Part shown: positions 61,566 through 64,000 of the stretch, one piece after another
How the letters are laid out: the number at the start of each line of letters is the position of its first letter
Position numbering within the stretch: the stretch's first letter is position 1
Source of the DNA: Duganella sp. CF517
GTDB taxonomy: Bacteria; Pseudomonadota; Gammaproteobacteria; Burkholderiales; Burkholderiaceae_D
Assembly: GCF_900110275.1 (NCBI RefSeq)
Contig: NZ_FODC01000007.1
Coordinates: 124,001 to 188,000, forward strand
DNA length: 64,000 bases
Reading direction: 5' to 3'
Position numbers and translations under genes: made by a program
The notes under the pieces: model-generated
What the model was told of the DNA's origin: nothing
What the model saw: the letters and a program-made list of their open reading frames with translations, nothing else
The model's database searches: none

Positions 61566-62966
61566 ATGAAGCAATTGTCCAGCCGACTGACCCTGCTGGT
61601 AGCCGCCGTCCTGGCCGCCGGCGCCGTTTGCGCCGAAGGCCCGTTCCGCAATCCCGACAATAAAAGCGCCAACGACGCCGGCGAGGGCACCTATCCGGTG
61701 CCGTACAAAAAGCCGACCGAGGCCGAGATCGTCGGCGCGCTCGAGCGCGTGCGCGGCTACATCGACAGCATCACGCCGACCCGCATCGTCGACAAGGCGA
61801 CCGGCAAGCCGGTCACCGACCTCAAGAAGCCGGTCGCGGGCGCCGTGTTCGAGCCGTCGCCGGGCGACTTCGGCCTGATGGTGTACGAGATGGGCGTGAT
61901 CCACTCCGGCCTGCTGAAAGCGGCCGAGGTCACCGGCGACAAGCGCTACAGCGACGTCACCCGCCGCCACCTGCAATTTTTCAAGGACGCGCAGCCGTAC
62001 TTCCAGGCGCAGGAAACCCAGTTCAAGCTGGGCCGCGCCAACAGCTTCAGCCGCTTCCTGGAGCCGCGCTCGCTCGACGACAGCGGCTCGATGTGCGCCG
62101 CGCTGGTGCGCGCCCGCTTCGCCAAGGTCGGCCCCGACCTCAAGGGCATGATCGACACCTGCAGCGGCTACGTGCAGAAGAAGCAGTACCGGCTCGATGA
62201 CGGCACCTTCGCGCGCCAGCGTCCGCAGGCCTCGTCGCTGTGGGCCGACGACATGTACATGGGCATTCCGGCGCTGGCCGAGATGGGCCACCTGACCGGC
62301 GACAAGGCCTGGTTCGACGACGCCGCCTCCAACGTGCTGACGATGGCGCAGCGCCTGTACAACGAGCGCAACGGCCTGTTCACGCACGGCTGGAACGCCA
62401 ACAACCCGGACGCGCCGCGCTTCTACTGGGCGCGCGCCAACGGCTGGGCGGTGCTGTCGATGAGCGACCTGCTCGACGTGCTGCCGAAGGACCACCCGGC
62501 CTATCCGAAGGTGCTGGCCCAGTTGCGCGCCAGCCTGCGCGGCATCGCCGAGCTGCAGTCCGGCACCGGCCTGTGGCACCAGATGCTCGACCGTAACGAC
62601 TCCTACCTGGAGACGTCGGCCACCGCGATTTTCGTCTACGTCTACGCGCACGCGATCAACCAGGGCTGGATCAGTCCGACCACCTACGGCTCGATCGCCC
62701 AGGCCGGATGGATCGGCCTGAGCACGCGCATCAACGCCAAGGGCCAAGTGGAAGGCACCTGCGTCGGCACCACGTTCGCCAGCGACCAGGTGTACTACTA
62801 CAACCGCCCGGTCAGCGTCGACGCCATGCACGGCTACGGTCCGGTGCTGCTGGCCGGCGCCGAGATGGTCAAGCTGCTCAAGAATCCCGCCATCGACATC
62901 CAGCACAAACTGCGCACCTATCACTACATGCCGCGCGAGAACGGATCGAAGATCAGCGAGCACTGA
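61566..62966 (+). CDS. GH105 unsaturated rhamnogalacturonyl/glucuronyl hydrolase
   Basis: A 466-residue secreted protein (signal peptide about 1-23, GAVCAEGP). Features of the GH88/GH105 (alpha/alpha)6 barrel: LDDSGSMCAALVRARF with the catalytic Asp, ASSLWADDMYMGIPALAEMG with the second Asp region, YWARANGWAVLSM, LWHQMLDRNDSYLETSATAI and GPVLLAGAEMVKLL. It removes the unsaturated uronic acid left by pectin lyases. Start at ATG 61566; a TTG at 61560 is in frame. It is followed by an esterase gene, which fits a pectin-degradation locus. Confidence 0.9.
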   Translation: MKQLSSRLTLLVAAVLAAGAVCAEGPFRNPDNKSANDAGEGTYPVPYKKPTEAEIVGALERVRGYIDSITPTRIVDKATGKPVTDLKKPVAGAVFEPSPGDFGLMVYEMGVIHSGLLKAAEVTGDKRYSDVTRRHLQFFKDAQPYFQAQETQFKLGRANSFSRFLEPRSLDDSGSMCAALVRARFAKVGPDLKGMIDTCSGYVQKKQYRLDDGTFARQRPQASSLWADDMYMGIPALAEMGHLTGDKAWFDDAASNVLTMAQRLYNERNGLFTHGWNANNPDAPRFYWARANGWAVLSMSDLLDVLPKDHPAYPKVLAQLRASLRGIAELQSGTGLWHQMLDRNDSYLETSATAIFVYVYAHAINQGWISPTTYGSIAQAGWIGLSTRINAKGQVEGTCVGTTFASDQVYYYNRPVSVDAMHGYGPVLLAGAEMVKLLKNPAIDIQHKLRTYHYMPRENGSKISEH

Positions 62967-63206
62967 TCGCCGGATGCGGCGGCACGCTGGGCCGGGCCCG
63001 CTTGCGAAATTCCTGGACAAGCGGTTTTAACGGATCGGAATTCAGTCCAGGCCCTGTAATTGTGTCGACATCGGCGAAAGTGCCGCCGTCATGGCAAAAA
63101 ATGTAACCGGAGATGGTGGTTTTCGTTATTAAAATAGACTATGGCAAGCGGGGAAATGCGGCCACACTTCATGCTGCGAAAACTTTCGCCTGATTCTGGC
63201 GCCAAT

Positions 63207-64000
63207 ATGAAAAATCCATCCCGCAGCCGCGTTGCCGGCCTGTTCTTCCTTGCGCTCGTGTCGTCGATCGCCGCCCCGGTGGCGGCGCGGGCGGCGCCAC
63301 CGGCGTTCGCTGCCATTTTTGGCGATCACGCCGTGTTGCAGCGCGGCGAACCCTTGACCGTATGGGGCACGGCGGACCCGGGGCAGCGCGTGTCGGTGAG
63401 CCTGGGCGGCGAAACCGCCGAGACGAAAGCTTCGCCGGGCGGCGCTTGGCGGCTGGCCATGCCGGCGATGGCTGCGGGCGGGCCGCATCGGTTGACCGTC
63501 TCCGGCGGCGGCGCCGCCACCACGCTCAATGACATCATGATCGGCGACGTCTACCTGTGCGGCGGCCAGTCGAACATGGCGTTCCCGGCGCGGCTGTCGA
63601 CCGGCGCGTGGTCCGACCTTCCCGCCAATCCGGATCTGCGCTTCGTCAATGTTCAAAACGTCAGCGAAGCGGCCGTCCAGGGCGATCTGGCGCGGCCGCT
63701 GGCATGGCAGGTGGTGTCGCCCAAGACGGCCGGCGAGGCGTCGGCGGTGTGCTACTACATGGCGCGCGCGCTGCAACAGCGACAGAAGGTGCCGGTCGGC
63801 TTCATCAATTCGAGCTGGGGCGGCACCACGATCCAGGGCTGGATCGGCGCGTCGTCGCTGAAGACTTTGCCCGCCTACGCAAAGCGGCTCGACGCGCTGG
63901 CCGACATGGCGTCGAATCCGGCCAAGGCGATGGCCGGCGAGGCGCGCCGGCACCAGCAATGGTGGGAGGCGCACGATCCGCAGGCCAAGGCGCAGCGCGC
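63207..64000 (+). CDS. sialate O-acetylesterase family protein (partial, runs off the window)
   Basis: The frame is open to the last base; 264 codons are visible. A signal peptide (MKNPSRSRVAGLFFLALVSS ... VAARA) is followed by a small beta domain (IFGDHAVLQRGEPLTVWGTA) and the SGNH-like esterase domain with the catalytic Ser in DVYLCGGQSNMAFPA and VGFINSSWGGTTIQGWI. In-frame ATGs at 63141, 63156 and 63171 exist; 63207 is preferred because it opens directly on the signal peptide. Such enzymes remove acetyl groups from sialate or plant polysaccharides; next to GH105, pectin or xylan deacetylation is more likely. Confidence 0.85.
   Translation, partial: MKNPSRSRVAGLFFLALVSSIAAPVAARAAPPAFAAIFGDHAVLQRGEPLTVWGTADPGQRVSVSLGGETAETKASPGGAWRLAMPAMAAGGPHRLTVSGGGAATTLNDIMIGDVYLCGGQSNMAFPARLSTGAWSDLPANPDLRFVNVQNVSEAAVQGDLARPLAWQVVSPKTAGEASAVCYYMARALQQRQKVPVGFINSSWGGTTIQGWIGASSLKTLPAYAKRLDALADMASNPAKAMAGEARRHQQWWEAHDPQAKAQR

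Overview
The window is high-GC chromosomal DNA with densely packed genes, many joined by ATGA or TAATG stop/start overlaps. The gene content (dapB-exbB-exbD, leuS-lptE-holA, hemJ-type CopD protein, Bcr/CflA pump, two-component c-di-GMP signalling, Pantoea-type crt cluster, GH26/GH1/GH105 glycosidases, palindromic repeats of the GTAGGGCGGAT type) points to a betaproteobacterium of the Oxalobacteraceae (Massilia/Duganella/Janthinobacterium group). That placement is inference from gene content and protein flavour, not from a marker gene.

Layout. 1-13.3 kb is housekeeping: dapB (cut by the window edge), an exbBD-like proton channel with an orphan barstar, map, a VOC protein with an AraC regulator, then leuS-lptE-holA-proA-hemJ, a DsbA-like isomerase, an RlmL-like RNA methylase and a drug exporter. 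13.5-21.2 kb is a signalling block: an HDOD-GAF-histidine kinase, a REC-PAS-GGDEF-EAL protein 4 nt downstream, and two SEL1-repeat proteins. 21.2-27.2 kb holds a tautomerase/DUF4865 pair with a divergent LysR gene, an M28 peptidase, a GH26 mannanase and a TraB/GumN protein.

27.2-33.9 kb is a visibly AT-richer accessory region full of wreckage: an IS3-family end, an hsdS remnant, two unfamiliar genes and a TRAP-transporter pseudogene. Its centrepiece is a tRNA-Gly(CCC) gene split into a 39-nt 5' half (30401-30439, with its own promoter) and a 35-nt 3' half (33071-33105). Between the halves lies a group II intron with an HNH-type reverse transcriptase that carries a one-base frameshift. The intron carries a second, intact tRNA-Gly(CCC) in the position of domain IV. 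The two halves add up to exactly 74 nt, and their anticodon stem pairs with itself but differs from the internal copy, so the internal tRNA looks like a replacement brought in by the element.

34-46.6 kb: a small membrane protein pair, an MFS protein, an apparently non-coding transcription unit with four helically phased LacI-type operator sites ending in a strong terminator, then a complete zeaxanthin-glucoside cluster (crtE-X-Y-I-B, with crtZ convergent), and an MFS transporter plus GH1 beta-glucosidase preceded by the same LacI-type operator. 46.8-64 kb: trmB, a small HIRAN-like/solute-binding pair, an amidohydrolase, an EamA transporter, AraC, DUF1993, recQ, uppP, a solute-binding protein with LysR, a cysteine-cluster protein, a hydrolase/M14 peptidase pair, a secreted DUF2145 pair, and the start of a pectin-degradation locus (GH105, then a sialate/acetyl esterase cut by the window end) with its own operator-like palindromes.

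No rRNA, CRISPR array, prophage or replication origin was seen.
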